Notes under the pieces: generated by a model | The model's input: the letters and a program-made list of their open reading frames with translations, nothing else | Databases searched by the model: none | Told to the model about the DNA's origin: nothing | Program-made: the position numbers and the translations under genes | Part shown: in pieces, positions 25,190-33,245 of the stretch | Layout: every line of letters starts with the position of its first letter | Numbering within the stretch: the stretch's first letter is position 1 | From: DASXKD01 sp963806145 | GTDB lineage: Bacteria > Actinomycetota > Actinomycetes > Streptosporangiales > Streptosporangiaceae | Direction: 5' to 3' | Length of the DNA: 64,000 nucleotides | Assembly: GCA_963806145.1 (NCBI GenBank) | Contig: CAWDXD010000049.1 | Span: forward strand, 36,551-100,550

Positions 25190-26359
25190 ATGACAACCGC
25201 TCCTGAGCGCAGTGTTCCCAAGCCGGTCTTCACCGACGCAGAAGCCGGTGCCAAGGAATTTCCCGACTCCACCGCCCGCCAGTTCAACTACTACACCCCG
25301 GCCAAGCGCAAGCAGTCGAAGTACGAGGACGTGACCGTGGAGGTCCAGCCGGACCCGCGGCACTACCTCGCGCAGGGCTGGCTGTACGGGTTCTCCGATG
25401 GCCGCGGCGGTTACCCGCTGGACTGGACCGTGCTCAAGGCATGGGGCTCGGACCGGCCCGAGCCCGAGCGCTACCCGGGCTCCGGCGGGAAGGGCTACGA
25501 CTGGCCCGCGCACGGCTGGCACGAGTTCAGGGACCCGAACGAGGAGTGGGAGCTCACCCTCTACCGGTACAACGCCAACGTCGTCCGGCAGGTCAACCAG
25601 AACATCGACAACGCGCGGCAGGGCAAGGCGTTCGAGCAGTGGAGCCGGAACTGGATCCACTTCGTCGAGCGCAACGTGGGCGCGTGGATGCACGTGGACC
25701 ACGGGCTCGGGCTCTACCTTTACGCGAACGCCAACCGCCGGGCGCCGACGAACATGCACAACAACGCGATCTCGGTGAACAGCATGCACCGGATCCGCGC
25801 GGCCCAGGACCTGGCCCTGTACAACCTGACGCTCACTGAGGAGATCGACGGCTTCGACGGTTCGGCGCACCTGGAGGTGTGGAACTCCGACCCGGCCTGG
25901 CAGGGCGTGCGCGAGGTGGCCGAGCAGCTCACCGGGATCGACGACTGGTGCGAGGCCATCTTCGCCGCCAACGTGGTGTTCGAGCCGCTGGTCGGCGAAC
26001 TGTTCCGCAGCCACCTGGTGCAGCACGCCGCGCCAAGAAACGGCGACTTCGTCACGCCCACCGTCGTCGGCGCGGCGGAGTACGACTTCGCCGAGCGGGA
26101 CCTGCGCTACACGGTCGCCATGTTCGAACTGCTCACCGCCGACCGTGAGTTCGCCGGCCACAACAAGCGGTACCTGGACGAGTGGCTGGGGCTCTGGGTG
26201 CCCCGGGCCATCGCCGCCGCCCGCAAGCTTCAGCCGCTGTGGTCGCAGCCGGACGCCAAGCCGCCCCGGTTCGAGGACGGCCTGGACGCGGCGAAGAACC
26301 GCTTCGCCGCAATCCTGTCCACGCTCAGCCTGGACGCACCGAAGGAGTTGTCACAGTGA
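25190..26359 (+). CDS. mimC: Propane-type monooxygenase, hydroxylase small (beta) subunit
   Basis: A 389-residue beta subunit, structurally like the alpha ferritin fold but without iron ligands. The N-terminus ARQFNYYTPAKRKQSKYEDVT is typical of PrmC/MimC. Helical segments such as FEQWSRNWIHFVERNVGAWM and HNNAISVNSMHRIRAAQDLALYN (in part) form the alpha-beta contact. SD AAAAGGAGAGAACCC is the strongest in the operon. The stop overlaps the GTG start of mimD by 4 nt, coupling the beta and effector subunits. Confidence 0.93.
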   Translation: MTTAPERSVPKPVFTDAEAGAKEFPDSTARQFNYYTPAKRKQSKYEDVTVEVQPDPRHYLAQGWLYGFSDGRGGYPLDWTVLKAWGSDRPEPERYPGSGGKGYDWPAHGWHEFRDPNEEWELTLYRYNANVVRQVNQNIDNARQGKAFEQWSRNWIHFVERNVGAWMHVDHGLGLYLYANANRRAPTNMHNNAISVNSMHRIRAAQDLALYNLTLTEEIDGFDGSAHLEVWNSDPAWQGVREVAEQLTGIDDWCEAIFAANVVFEPLVGELFRSHLVQHAAPRNGDFVTPTVVGAAEYDFAERDLRYTVAMFELLTADREFAGHNKRYLDEWLGLWVPRAIAAARKLQPLWSQPDAKPPRFEDGLDAAKNRFAAILSTLSLDAPKELSQ

Positions 26360-26730
26360 CCACGTTCAAGACGACGGAAAGCCCGTTCAAGTCCGACAAC
26401 ACCGCGTCCAACATGTGCGGCTTCACGCTCATGAACAACCAGGTCGGCGTGGTCGTGGCCCAGGTCCTCTCCAAGCTGGGCAACGTCAGGGTGACCTACC
26501 TGCCATCGATGATCCGGGTGGACGGGAGCGGCAGGTTTGACCTCGTCTACGACGACGTCTCCGAGGCCCTGGGCGAGGAGCCGGGCTACTTCGACGCGGC
26601 CGAGTTCGAGGAGAGCATGTCCACGCACTACGGCCGGATGATCCACCTCGACGACCGGACGATCATGTTCGCCAATCCGGAGGACGCGGCCGACTACCTG
26701 GGCTTCGACCTCACCCCCACCTCCGCGTAG
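26356..26730 (+). CDS. mimD: Monooxygenase coupling/effector protein
   Basis: A 124-residue regulatory protein of the MmoB/DmpM family. It binds the hydroxylase and tunes O2 reactivity. The hallmark pattern is visible: NNQVGVVVAQVLSKLGNVRVTYLPSMIRVDG (two adjacent segments), followed by DDRTIMFANPEDAADYLGFDL. It starts with GTG 26356 overlapping the mimC stop, SD GAAGGAG. The frame stays open upstream inside mimC but that part is shadow. Confidence 0.93.
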   Translation: MTTFKTTESPFKSDNTASNMCGFTLMNNQVGVVVAQVLSKLGNVRVTYLPSMIRVDGSGRFDLVYDDVSEALGEEPGYFDAAEFEESMSTHYGRMIHLDDRTIMFANPEDAADYLGFDLTPTSA

Positions 26731-26788
26731 CAGCACTTCACCGCTGCGCGGCAACCGGCCGAGATACACCTGGCAAGGAGGAGACACG

Positions 26789-27841
26789 GTGTACGAGAAG
26801 AACGGCGAGAAGTACTTCGTGGTAGACGGCCACCTGCACTACTGGAACGCCGCCCCGGACAACTGGGTGCCCGGGGCTGAGCAGTACGCCAAGGGCTGGA
26901 TCGAATGTTTCCACGCCTACATGGGCCTGGGCCCGCCGCAGACGCACTGGAGCCTGGAGCACTTCCAGAAGTACTCCGAGGAAGACCTGATGAAGGACGT
27001 CTTCGAGGACGGCTATGTGGACGTGGGGGTGTTCCAGCCGACCTACCTGAAGGAGTGGTACAAGGAGGGCTTCAACACCACCGAGCGCAACGCGCTGATG
27101 GGCGAGAAGCACCCGGGCAAGTTCGTCTACAACACCCGCTGGGATCCGCGGGACGGGGACGAGGGGCTCGAGGTGCTCCGGCGCAACGTGGCGCGGTTCG
27201 GCTCCAAGGGCTGCAAGCTGTACACCGCCGAGTGGAACAACGGCTCCCGCGGCTGGAAGCTCACCGACCCGGGCGCCTACCGGTACCTGGAGAAGTGCCA
27301 GGAACTCGGCATCAAGAACATCCACGTGCACAAGGGCCCGACGATCTGGCCCCTGGACAAAGACGCGTTCGACGTGGCCGACGTGGACCACGCCGCGACC
27401 GACTTCCCCGGGCTGAACTTCATCGTCGAGCACGTGGGGCTGCCCCGCATCGACGACTTCTGCTACATGGCCACGCAGGAGCCGAACGTGTACGCGGGAC
27501 TGGCCGTGGCGATCGGCGCGCTGATGCACGCCCGGCCCAGGTTCTTCGCCCGGGTCATGGGCGAGCTGCTGTTCTGGGTCGGCGAGGACAAGATGCTGTT
27601 CGGCAGCGACTACGCCATCTGGGAACCCAAGTGGCAGATCGAGGGCTTCGTGGACTGGGACTTCCCTGATTCCGAAGACTTCGCCGACTACCCGCGGCTG
27701 GGCGTTGCAGGCAAGAAGAAGATCCTCGGCCTGAACGCGGCCAAGCTGTACGGCATCGAGGTGCCCGCGGAGTTCCGGCTCCCGGCTGACGCTGGCACCC
27801 CGGCCGCACAGGATGACGCCCAGCTGGTTGCGGGGGCATGA
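26789..27841 (+). CDS. Amidohydrolase-family protein of the monooxygenase operon
   Basis: A 350-residue TIM-barrel metal hydrolase of the amidohydrolase-2 type. FVVDGHLHYW (residues 10-19) gives the HxH metal motif. IKNIHVHKGP (about 172) and FIVEHVGLPRIDDF (about 213) supply further His, and MLFGSDYAIWEPKWQ (about 270) the final Asp. The family includes decarboxylases and lactonases. Its presence right after mimD is a fixed feature of mim/prm clusters. The role is not established and may concern maturation or a downstream intermediate. GTG start 26789 follows AAGGAGGAGACAC. The stop overlaps the next ATG. Confidence 0.87.
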   Translation: MYEKNGEKYFVVDGHLHYWNAAPDNWVPGAEQYAKGWIECFHAYMGLGPPQTHWSLEHFQKYSEEDLMKDVFEDGYVDVGVFQPTYLKEWYKEGFNTTERNALMGEKHPGKFVYNTRWDPRDGDEGLEVLRRNVARFGSKGCKLYTAEWNNGSRGWKLTDPGAYRYLEKCQELGIKNIHVHKGPTIWPLDKDAFDVADVDHAATDFPGLNFIVEHVGLPRIDDFCYMATQEPNVYAGLAVAIGALMHARPRFFARVMGELLFWVGEDKMLFGSDYAIWEPKWQIEGFVDWDFPDSEDFADYPRLGVAGKKKILGLNAAKLYGIEVPAEFRLPADAGTPAAQDDAQLVAGA

Positions 27842-28698
27842 CGGCCCCGGCAACCAGCCGCGCGGGAGGCCCTGGCGGCTCCTCCTCCAGGGCCTCCTCT
27901 ACGACGGCCGGCCGGGCCAGCGGCCTGGGCCCCGTGACGGAGGAACGGGGCCCAGAGCCAGCGGGGGGTTCCGGGGGGTCGTCCCCCCGGGCCAGCACCG
28001 CTCTCGCGGCGCTGGCCACGGTGCGCGACCCGGAGCTTGACGAGCCGATCACCGCACTCGGCTTCGTCACGTCGTGCACCGTCTCGGCCGGCGGAGACGC
28101 GCGGGTCAGGCTGCGCCTGCCCACCTACTTCTGCGCGCCCAACTTCGCCTTCCTCATGGTGGCCGACGCCTACGACGCGGTCAGCGTGGTACCGGGGGTG
28201 CGCAGCACCGAGGTGGTCCTTGAGGACCACTTCGCCTCGGATGCGATCAACGGCGGCGTGGCCGCGCGAGCGGGCTTCGCCGCGTCGTTCGACGGCGAGG
28301 CGGTCAGCGAACTGCACGGGCTGCGCGCGGACTTCCTGCGCAAGGCCGTGCTGGCCGGCACCGACCAGGTGTGCCGGCCGCTGCTGGCCGCCGGGACCAG
28401 CCGGGCCGGCCTGCTGGCGATGACGCTGGGTGAGGCGCCCGCGTCCGCCGCGCTGGACCGGCTGCGGCAGCGGCGGGCCGAGCTGGGCCTGCCTGCCGGG
28501 CCAGGGGCACCGCTACTGGTAGATCCGGCCACCGGGGAACGGATTGGCGAGGAAGCGGCCCCGCTGCACCTGCGGCGGGCGCGGTCCACGCGCATCAGCA
28601 TCGAGGCGAACAGCAGCATCTGCCGCGGCATGCTGCGGCACCGATACGACTCCGGGGGCCTGGGACAGGCCCCCGAGGAGGAGAGGGGAGCCCAGTGA
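27838..28698 (+). CDS. MIP18/DUF59-family Fe-S assembly protein with low-complexity N-terminus
   Basis: A 286-residue product of which residues 55-150 form a MIP18 (DUF59) domain: TVRDPELDEPITALGFVTSC, then LRLPTYFCAPNFAFLMVADA. These proteins help build Fe-S or other iron centres, so a role in metallating the di-iron hydroxylase or its reductase is reasonable (inference). The first 50 codons (Gly/Ser/Ala-rich) coincide with three strong stem-loops and look less like protein sequence. A later start is possible, though no good SD is seen. ATG 27838 overlaps the previous stop. A fourth stem-loop lies in the last codons, before the ADH start. Confidence 0.8.
   Translation: MTAPATSRAGGPGGSSSRASSTTAGRASGLGPVTEERGPEPAGGSGGSSPRASTALAALATVRDPELDEPITALGFVTSCTVSAGGDARVRLRLPTYFCAPNFAFLMVADAYDAVSVVPGVRSTEVVLEDHFASDAINGGVAARAGFAASFDGEAVSELHGLRADFLRKAVLAGTDQVCRPLLAAGTSRAGLLAMTLGEAPASAALDRLRQRRAELGLPAGPGAPLLVDPATGERIGEEAAPLHLRRARSTRISIEANSSICRGMLRHRYDSGGLGQAPEEERGAQ
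27865..27897 (+). promoter_or_regulatory. Stem-loop 1 at the start of the MIP18 gene
   Basis: 11-bp perfect arms (27865-27875 and 27887-27897, core GAGGCCCTGG/CCAGGGCCTC) with an 11-nt loop. It starts 28 nt into the reading frame. Confidence 0.65.
27925..27955 (+). promoter_or_regulatory. Stem-loop 2 at the start of the MIP18 gene
   Basis: 11-bp perfect arms CTGGGCCCCGT (27925-27935) and ACGGGGCCCAG (27945-27955), with a 9-nt loop holding GGAGG. An SD-like sequence would be hidden or shown by this fold. Confidence 0.65.
27971..27990 (+). promoter_or_regulatory. Stem-loop 3 at the start of the MIP18 gene
   Basis: 8-bp arms CCGGGGGG/CCCCCCGG with a TCGT tetraloop. The conserved MIP18 domain begins about 20 nt downstream. 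Confidence 0.65.
28653..28675 (+). promoter_or_regulatory. Stem-loop before the Zn-ADH start
   Basis: 10-bp perfect arms CGGGGGCCTG and CAGGCCCCCG with a GGA loop, inside the last codons of the MIP18 gene and just ahead of the GAGGAGGAGAGGGGAG SD of the ADH. Confidence 0.6.
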
Positions 28699-29720
28699 AG
28701 GCTGTCCGGATCCACGGTTACCATCAGCAACCCGTCGTCGACGAGGTGCCCGAGCCGGCCGTCAAGGGCCCGCTCGACGTTGTCGTCAAGATCGGCGGGG
28801 CCGGCGTCTGCCGGACCGACCTGCACATCATCGAGGGGCAGTGGGACGCGGCGATGCACCCGGCCCTGCCCTACACGCTCGGCCACGAGAACGCCGGCTG
28901 GGTGCACGAGATCGGCTCCGCGGTCACCAACGTGGCCGTCGGCGACACGGTGATCCTGCACCCGACCCCGACCTGCGGGCTGTGCCGCGCCTGCCGGGCC
29001 GGCGATGACATGCACTGCACCGACAGCTCCTTCCCCGGGCTCTCGCACGACGGCGGGATGGCCGAGTACCTGCTCACCTCGGCCCGCGCCTGCGTGAAGC
29101 TCGACCCGAAGACCCGGCCGGCCGACGTCGCGGCGCTCGCCGACGCCGGCATTACCGCCTATCACGCGGTACGCAAGGCCATCGGCCTGTTGTACCCGGG
29201 CACGACGGCGGTCGTGATAGGGGCGGGGGGCCTGGGCCACATCGGCGTCCAGTGCCTGGCCGCGCTCACCGCCACCACGATCGTCGTGGTGGACCGCAAC
29301 CCCGACGCGCTCAAGCTGGCCGCCCAGATCGGCGCGCACCACACCGTGGTGGCCGACGGCACGCAGGTCGAGGCGGTTCGCGAGCTTACCGGCGGCCGCG
29401 GCGCGGACGTGGTGCTCGACTTCGTGGCCGAGCAGGGCGCCGAGGCCGACGGGTGGGCCATGACCGGCGGGGGCGGCTCCTACTTCGTCATCGGCTACGG
29501 CGGCACGGTGCAGGTCCCCACGCTCGACATCATCTCCACCGAGCGCAACATCATCGGGAACATCGTGGGCACCTACAACGACCTCGCCGAGCTGATGGCC
29601 CTGGCCGAGGGCGGCCGGGTGACCCTGCACACCCGGACCTACCCGCTGGACGCCGCCGCCGACGCGTTCGCCGACCTGGACGCGGGCCGGGTCCGCGGCC
29701 GGGCCATCCTCGTCCCCTAG
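28695..29720 (+). CDS. adh1: NAD-dependent zinc alcohol dehydrogenase of the monooxygenase operon
   Basis: A 341-residue medium-chain dehydrogenase. Catalytic Zn ligands are Cys39 (GAGVCRTDLH) and the GHENAGWVHEIG His. The structural Zn site is CGLCRACRAGDDMHC (four Cys). The nucleotide fold GAGGLGHIGVQCLAAL is followed by Asp in VVVDRNPD, favouring NAD. Place and type match Adh1 of propane operons, which oxidises the alcohol made by the monooxygenase (propan-2-ol to acetone). GTG start 28695 overlaps the MIP18 stop and has a very strong SD. Confidence 0.9.
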   Translation: MKAVRIHGYHQQPVVDEVPEPAVKGPLDVVVKIGGAGVCRTDLHIIEGQWDAAMHPALPYTLGHENAGWVHEIGSAVTNVAVGDTVILHPTPTCGLCRACRAGDDMHCTDSSFPGLSHDGGMAEYLLTSARACVKLDPKTRPADVAALADAGITAYHAVRKAIGLLYPGTTAVVIGAGGLGHIGVQCLAALTATTIVVVDRNPDALKLAAQIGAHHTVVADGTQVEAVRELTGGRGADVVLDFVAEQGAEADGWAMTGGGGSYFVIGYGGTVQVPTLDIISTERNIIGNIVGTYNDLAELMALAEGGRVTLHTRTYPLDAAADAFADLDAGRVRGRAILVP

Positions 29721-29766
29721 CGGCCTGGCCCGCACCGGACAGCTCCGATCCCCCCTGGGAGGACCA

Positions 29767-31458
29767 ATGGCCAAGGAACTCCGTTTCGGCGCCGAGGCGC
29801 GCGCCCTGCTGCTGGCCGGCGTGGACCAGCTGGCAGAGGCGGTCAAGTCGACGCTGGGCCCCAAGGGCCGCAACGCGATCCTGGAGAAGATCACCGGCTC
29901 CCCGGTGGTCACCAACGACGGCGTGACGATCGCCCGCGAGATCCACCTGCGGGACCAGTTCGAGAACATGGGCGCGCAACTGGTCAAGGAAGCGGCGATC
30001 AAGACCAACGACATCGTCGGCGACGGCACCACCACGGCGACGGTCATCGCCCAGGCCATCGTCACCGAAGGCGTCAGGGCCATCGGCGACGGCGCCAACC
30101 CGGTGCTGGTCAAGCGCGGCATCGACATGGCCGTGGGGCGCCTGGTAGAGCACCTGCAGAGCGTGGCCTACCCGGTGGAGACCGAGTACGACTACGCGCG
30201 GGTGGCCGCGATCTCCGCGAACGACGACGAGGCGGTCGGCGCGGTGATCGCCAAGGCGCTGCACACGGTCGGCGACGGCGGCATCGTCACCGTCGAGGAG
30301 TCCGCCGCGCACGGGATGACCGTCGACTTCGTCGAGGGCTTCGAGGTCGACAACGGGTACCTGTCGCCGTACCTGGTCACCAACCCGGCCAGCCTGGAAG
30401 CCGTGGTGGACGACCCGTACATCCTGCTGTGCAGCGAGAAGATCACCAAGGTGCAGCAGCTCATGCCGCTGCTCGACAAGATCATGCGGGCGCCCCGGCC
30501 GCTGGTGATCATGGCGGAGACCGTCGAGGGCACCGCGCTGTCCATGCTGGTGCACAACCACGTGAACGGGGTCTTCCAGTGCCTGGCCGTGCGTGCGCCC
30601 GGCTTCGGTGACCGCCGCCTGCACAAGCTGGAGGACATCGCCGCGATCACCGGCGGTGCCGTGTACAGCAGGCAGGCCGGGTTCACGCTGGAGACGATGA
30701 CGCTGGACCAGCTCGGCCGGGCCCGGCAGGTGCGGGCGAACGCCGAGCGGACCACGATCATCGACGGCGGCGGCTCGGCCGCCGACGTGGAGTTCCGGCT
30801 CGGCCAGCTCCGTGCCGAGCTGGACCGGGCCACGTTCGGCGTGGACGAGGACGTGCTGACCGAGCGGATCGGGGCGCTGTCCGGCAAGGTCGCGGTCATC
30901 AAGGTCGGCGCGCCTACGCCGGCGGAACTCAAGGAGCTGCAGCACCGGGTCGAGGACGCGCTCGCGGCCACCCGGGCGGCGATGGCCGAGGGGATCGTGG
31001 CCGGCGGCGGCGTGGCGCTGTTGCACGCCGAGCCCGTGCTGGACGACCTGGAGGTCAAGGACGACTACGCGACCGGCGTCGAGATCGTCCGGAGGGTGCT
31101 GTCCGCGCCCGCCTACCTGATCGCCGCGAACGCCGGCTACTCCGGTGAGGAGGTGGTGGCCCGGATCACCGGGCTGGGCCGGGACGAGGGCTTCGACGCG
31201 CTGGCGGGCCGCTTCGGCAACATGATCGAGATGGGCATCATCGACCCGTTGCGGGTGGCCCGGTCCGCGCTGCAGAACGGCGCGTCCGTGGCCGGGCTGC
31301 TGCTCACCACCAACACCCTGGTCGCCGAGGAACAGACCCCGTGGGGCGGCAGCCGTGCGCTGATGACCGAGTTCGGCCCGCTGGATGAGGGGCTGCACCA
31401 GCCGTCACCCGACGCCAGCACGCCCCAGTCGCTCGGCCTCGGCCCGTCCGTGGGCTAG
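29767..31458 (+). CDS. mimG: Operon-specific GroEL-like 60-kDa chaperonin
   Basis: A 563-residue chaperonin. Signatures are TLGPKGRNAILEK, NDGVTIARE, the ATPase motif DIVGDGTTTATV and AAVEEGIVAGGG-type AAMAEGIVAGGGVALLHAE (about 400-418). The C-terminus ends in GPSVG, without the GGM or His-rich tails of housekeeping GroELs. In known mim/prm clusters the linked GroEL is required for folding of the large hydroxylase subunit, and the position here fits. No groES is adjacent. SD GGGAGGACC; 46 bp after the ADH. Confidence 0.93.
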   Translation: MAKELRFGAEARALLLAGVDQLAEAVKSTLGPKGRNAILEKITGSPVVTNDGVTIAREIHLRDQFENMGAQLVKEAAIKTNDIVGDGTTTATVIAQAIVTEGVRAIGDGANPVLVKRGIDMAVGRLVEHLQSVAYPVETEYDYARVAAISANDDEAVGAVIAKALHTVGDGGIVTVEESAAHGMTVDFVEGFEVDNGYLSPYLVTNPASLEAVVDDPYILLCSEKITKVQQLMPLLDKIMRAPRPLVIMAETVEGTALSMLVHNHVNGVFQCLAVRAPGFGDRRLHKLEDIAAITGGAVYSRQAGFTLETMTLDQLGRARQVRANAERTTIIDGGGSAADVEFRLGQLRAELDRATFGVDEDVLTERIGALSGKVAVIKVGAPTPAELKELQHRVEDALAATRAAMAEGIVAGGGVALLHAEPVLDDLEVKDDYATGVEIVRRVLSAPAYLIAANAGYSGEEVVARITGLGRDEGFDALAGRFGNMIEMGIIDPLRVARSALQNGASVAGLLLTTNTLVAEEQTPWGGSRALMTEFGPLDEGLHQPSPDASTPQSLGLGPSVG

Positions 31459-31466
31459 CACCACCG

Positions 31467-32807
31467 GTGGCCGCGGACCCTGCCCTGGACCTGCCGGCTG
31501 CGCGGGGCGCGCGGCCGGCGGGCACCCGGGACTTCGGGCGTGCCGCCACCCGGGACGGGCCGCTCGCGCTGCTCCTGGCGCGCCGCCGCGGGCCGCGGCT
31601 GCGCGGTGTGGCCGCGCTGCTCGGCCCGGCGTTCGTGGCCGCGGTGGCCTACGTGGATCCGGGCAACTTCGCGACCAACTTCTCCGCGGGTGCCCGGTTC
31701 GGGTACGGCCTGGTCTGGGTCATCCTGCTGGCCAACCTGATGGCCATGCTGGTGCAGTACCTGTCGGCGAAGGTCGGCGTGGCGACCGGCCGGGACCTGC
31801 CCGAACTGTGCCGTGACCACCTGCCCCGGGCGGTGTCCCGCGGCCTGTGGGCCCAGGCGGAACTGGTCGCGATGGCTACTGATCTGGCCGAGTTCGTCGG
31901 CGCGGCGATCGGGCTGAACCTGCTGTTCGGGCTGTCGCTGCTGCCCGCCGGGCTGGTCACCGCCGTGGTGGCGTTCGGCGTCCTGGCGCTGCAGCAGCGC
32001 GGCTACCGGCGTTTCGAGCTGGCCATCGCCGCCCTGCTCGGCCTGGTCTTCCTCGGCTTCGCCTACGACCTGCTGACCGTCGGGGGCAGCCCGGCCGCCG
32101 TCGGCTCCGGCCTGGTCCCTTCGCTGGGCGACGGCCGCCTGCTGCTTTGCGTGGGCATCATCGGGGCCACCGTGATGCCGCATGTGGTGTACCTGCACTC
32201 GGCGCTGACCAAGTCCCGGGTGTCCTGCCGGGACGATGCCGAGCGGGGCCGGCTGCTGCGCTTCCAGCGGCTGGATGTGGTGATCGCCCTCGGCGCCGCC
32301 GGGCTGGTCAACCTGGCGATGCTGTGCGTCGCCGCGGCGCTGGCGCACCGGTCCGGCGGCCTGGGTGACGGCGGCTCGATCCCGGTGGCGCACGAGGCGC
32401 TCGGCCGTATCGCGGGCGGCGGCGCCGCGCTCGCGTTCGCGGTCGCGCTGCTGGCTTCCGGGCTGTCCTCCTCCAGCGTCGGCACCTACGCGGGCCAGGT
32501 CGTCATGCAGGGGTTCCTCGGCCGGCGCATCCCGTTGTTCGTGCGCCGCGGGCTGACCATGCTGCCGGCCCTGATAGTGCTCGGCGCCGGGCTGCCGCCA
32601 ACGGCCAGCCTGGTGGTTTCGCAGGTGGTGCTCTCCTTTGGCATCCCCTTCGCGCTGGTACCGCTGGTCCTGCTGACCCGGCGCGCCGACATCATGGGCC
32701 CGCTGGTGAACCGGCGCCCGACCAGCGCCGCGGCCGTCGGCGTGACCGCCCTGATCGTGCTGCTGAACGGGTACCTGCTCTACCTCACCCTGGCGTCATG
32801 GTGGTGA
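31467..32807 (+). CDS. mntH: Nramp-family divalent metal transporter
   Basis: A 446-residue membrane protein with about 11 TM helices. Metal-site motifs are AYVDPGNFATN (TM1, DPGN) and TVMPHVVYLHSAL (TM6, MPH). The family imports Mn2+ or Fe2+ with protons. It begins with GTG only 8 nt after the GroEL stop, so it is likely co-transcribed with the monooxygenase operon. Supply of iron to the di-iron enzyme is an attractive reading. The N-terminal 45 residues are an Arg-rich extension. The SD is poor, so the true start may lie further in. Confidence 0.88.
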   Translation: MAADPALDLPAARGARPAGTRDFGRAATRDGPLALLLARRRGPRLRGVAALLGPAFVAAVAYVDPGNFATNFSAGARFGYGLVWVILLANLMAMLVQYLSAKVGVATGRDLPELCRDHLPRAVSRGLWAQAELVAMATDLAEFVGAAIGLNLLFGLSLLPAGLVTAVVAFGVLALQQRGYRRFELAIAALLGLVFLGFAYDLLTVGGSPAAVGSGLVPSLGDGRLLLCVGIIGATVMPHVVYLHSALTKSRVSCRDDAERGRLLRFQRLDVVIALGAAGLVNLAMLCVAAALAHRSGGLGDGGSIPVAHEALGRIAGGGAALAFAVALLASGLSSSSVGTYAGQVVMQGFLGRRIPLFVRRGLTMLPALIVLGAGLPPTASLVVSQVVLSFGIPFALVPLVLLTRRADIMGPLVNRRPTSAAAVGVTALIVLLNGYLLYLTLASWW

Positions 32808-32885
32808 GCCGGGCGAACTCGGCCGTCTGCGGAATGAACGGCCGCCCGCGGGGAACGCCGAAGGGTGTCGACCGAGGAGCCAACG

Positions 32886-33092
32886 ATGGGTCTCTTGTCC
32901 AGGTTCCGTGAGCGCAGGCAGTCCGGCGGGCCGAGCTTGTTCCAGCGCCTGGTCATGCCGCGGGGCCATCCGCCCGACCCGAAGCTCGAAGAGATCCAGC
33001 GGGCGGCCGCGGAAGACGTGGCCGCGATGGAGGCGGAGGACCGCAAGTACTTCCGCCAGGACGGTCCCGGCGATATCGAGGACGACCTCTGA
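32886..33092 (+). CDS. Small hypothetical protein, charged and helical
   Basis: A 68-residue soluble protein: a basic start (MGLLSRFRERRQSGG), then FQRLVMPRGHPPDPKLEEIQ, then an acidic helical end. SD CGAGGAGCCAACG fits ATG 32886; the in-frame upstream start at 32865 lacks one. It follows the Nramp gene by 78 bp and is closed by a strong stem-loop 4 nt after the stop. No family recognised. Confidence 0.55.
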   Translation: MGLLSRFRERRQSGGPSLFQRLVMPRGHPPDPKLEEIQRAAAEDVAAMEAEDRKYFRQDGPGDIEDDL

Positions 33093-33095
33093 GGT

Positions 33096-33151
33096 AACCG
33101 TGATCATGGTGTTCTGGCTGCCAGAGCGATCAAAACATCATGATCACGGTT
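33096..33151 (+). terminator. Long inverted repeat ending the monooxygenase operon
   Basis: 13-bp perfect arms AACCGTGATCATG (33096-33108) and CATGATCACGGTT (33139-33151), extended by 5 pairs (one G-T). An inner TCTGG-CTG-CCAGA hairpin lies in the loop. It starts 4 nt after the small ORF. The GTGATCATG core recurs in the inverted repeat at 44029-44074. Confidence 0.7.
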
Positions 33152-33245
33152 GCTTCTCCGGCCTGGGGAGATTGCCCGGTGGATCCGTCCGGTGCCAGGG
33201 TGGACCTGAAGCGGCAGAACCCGGGTCTCGCCGAGGAGGATCGCG

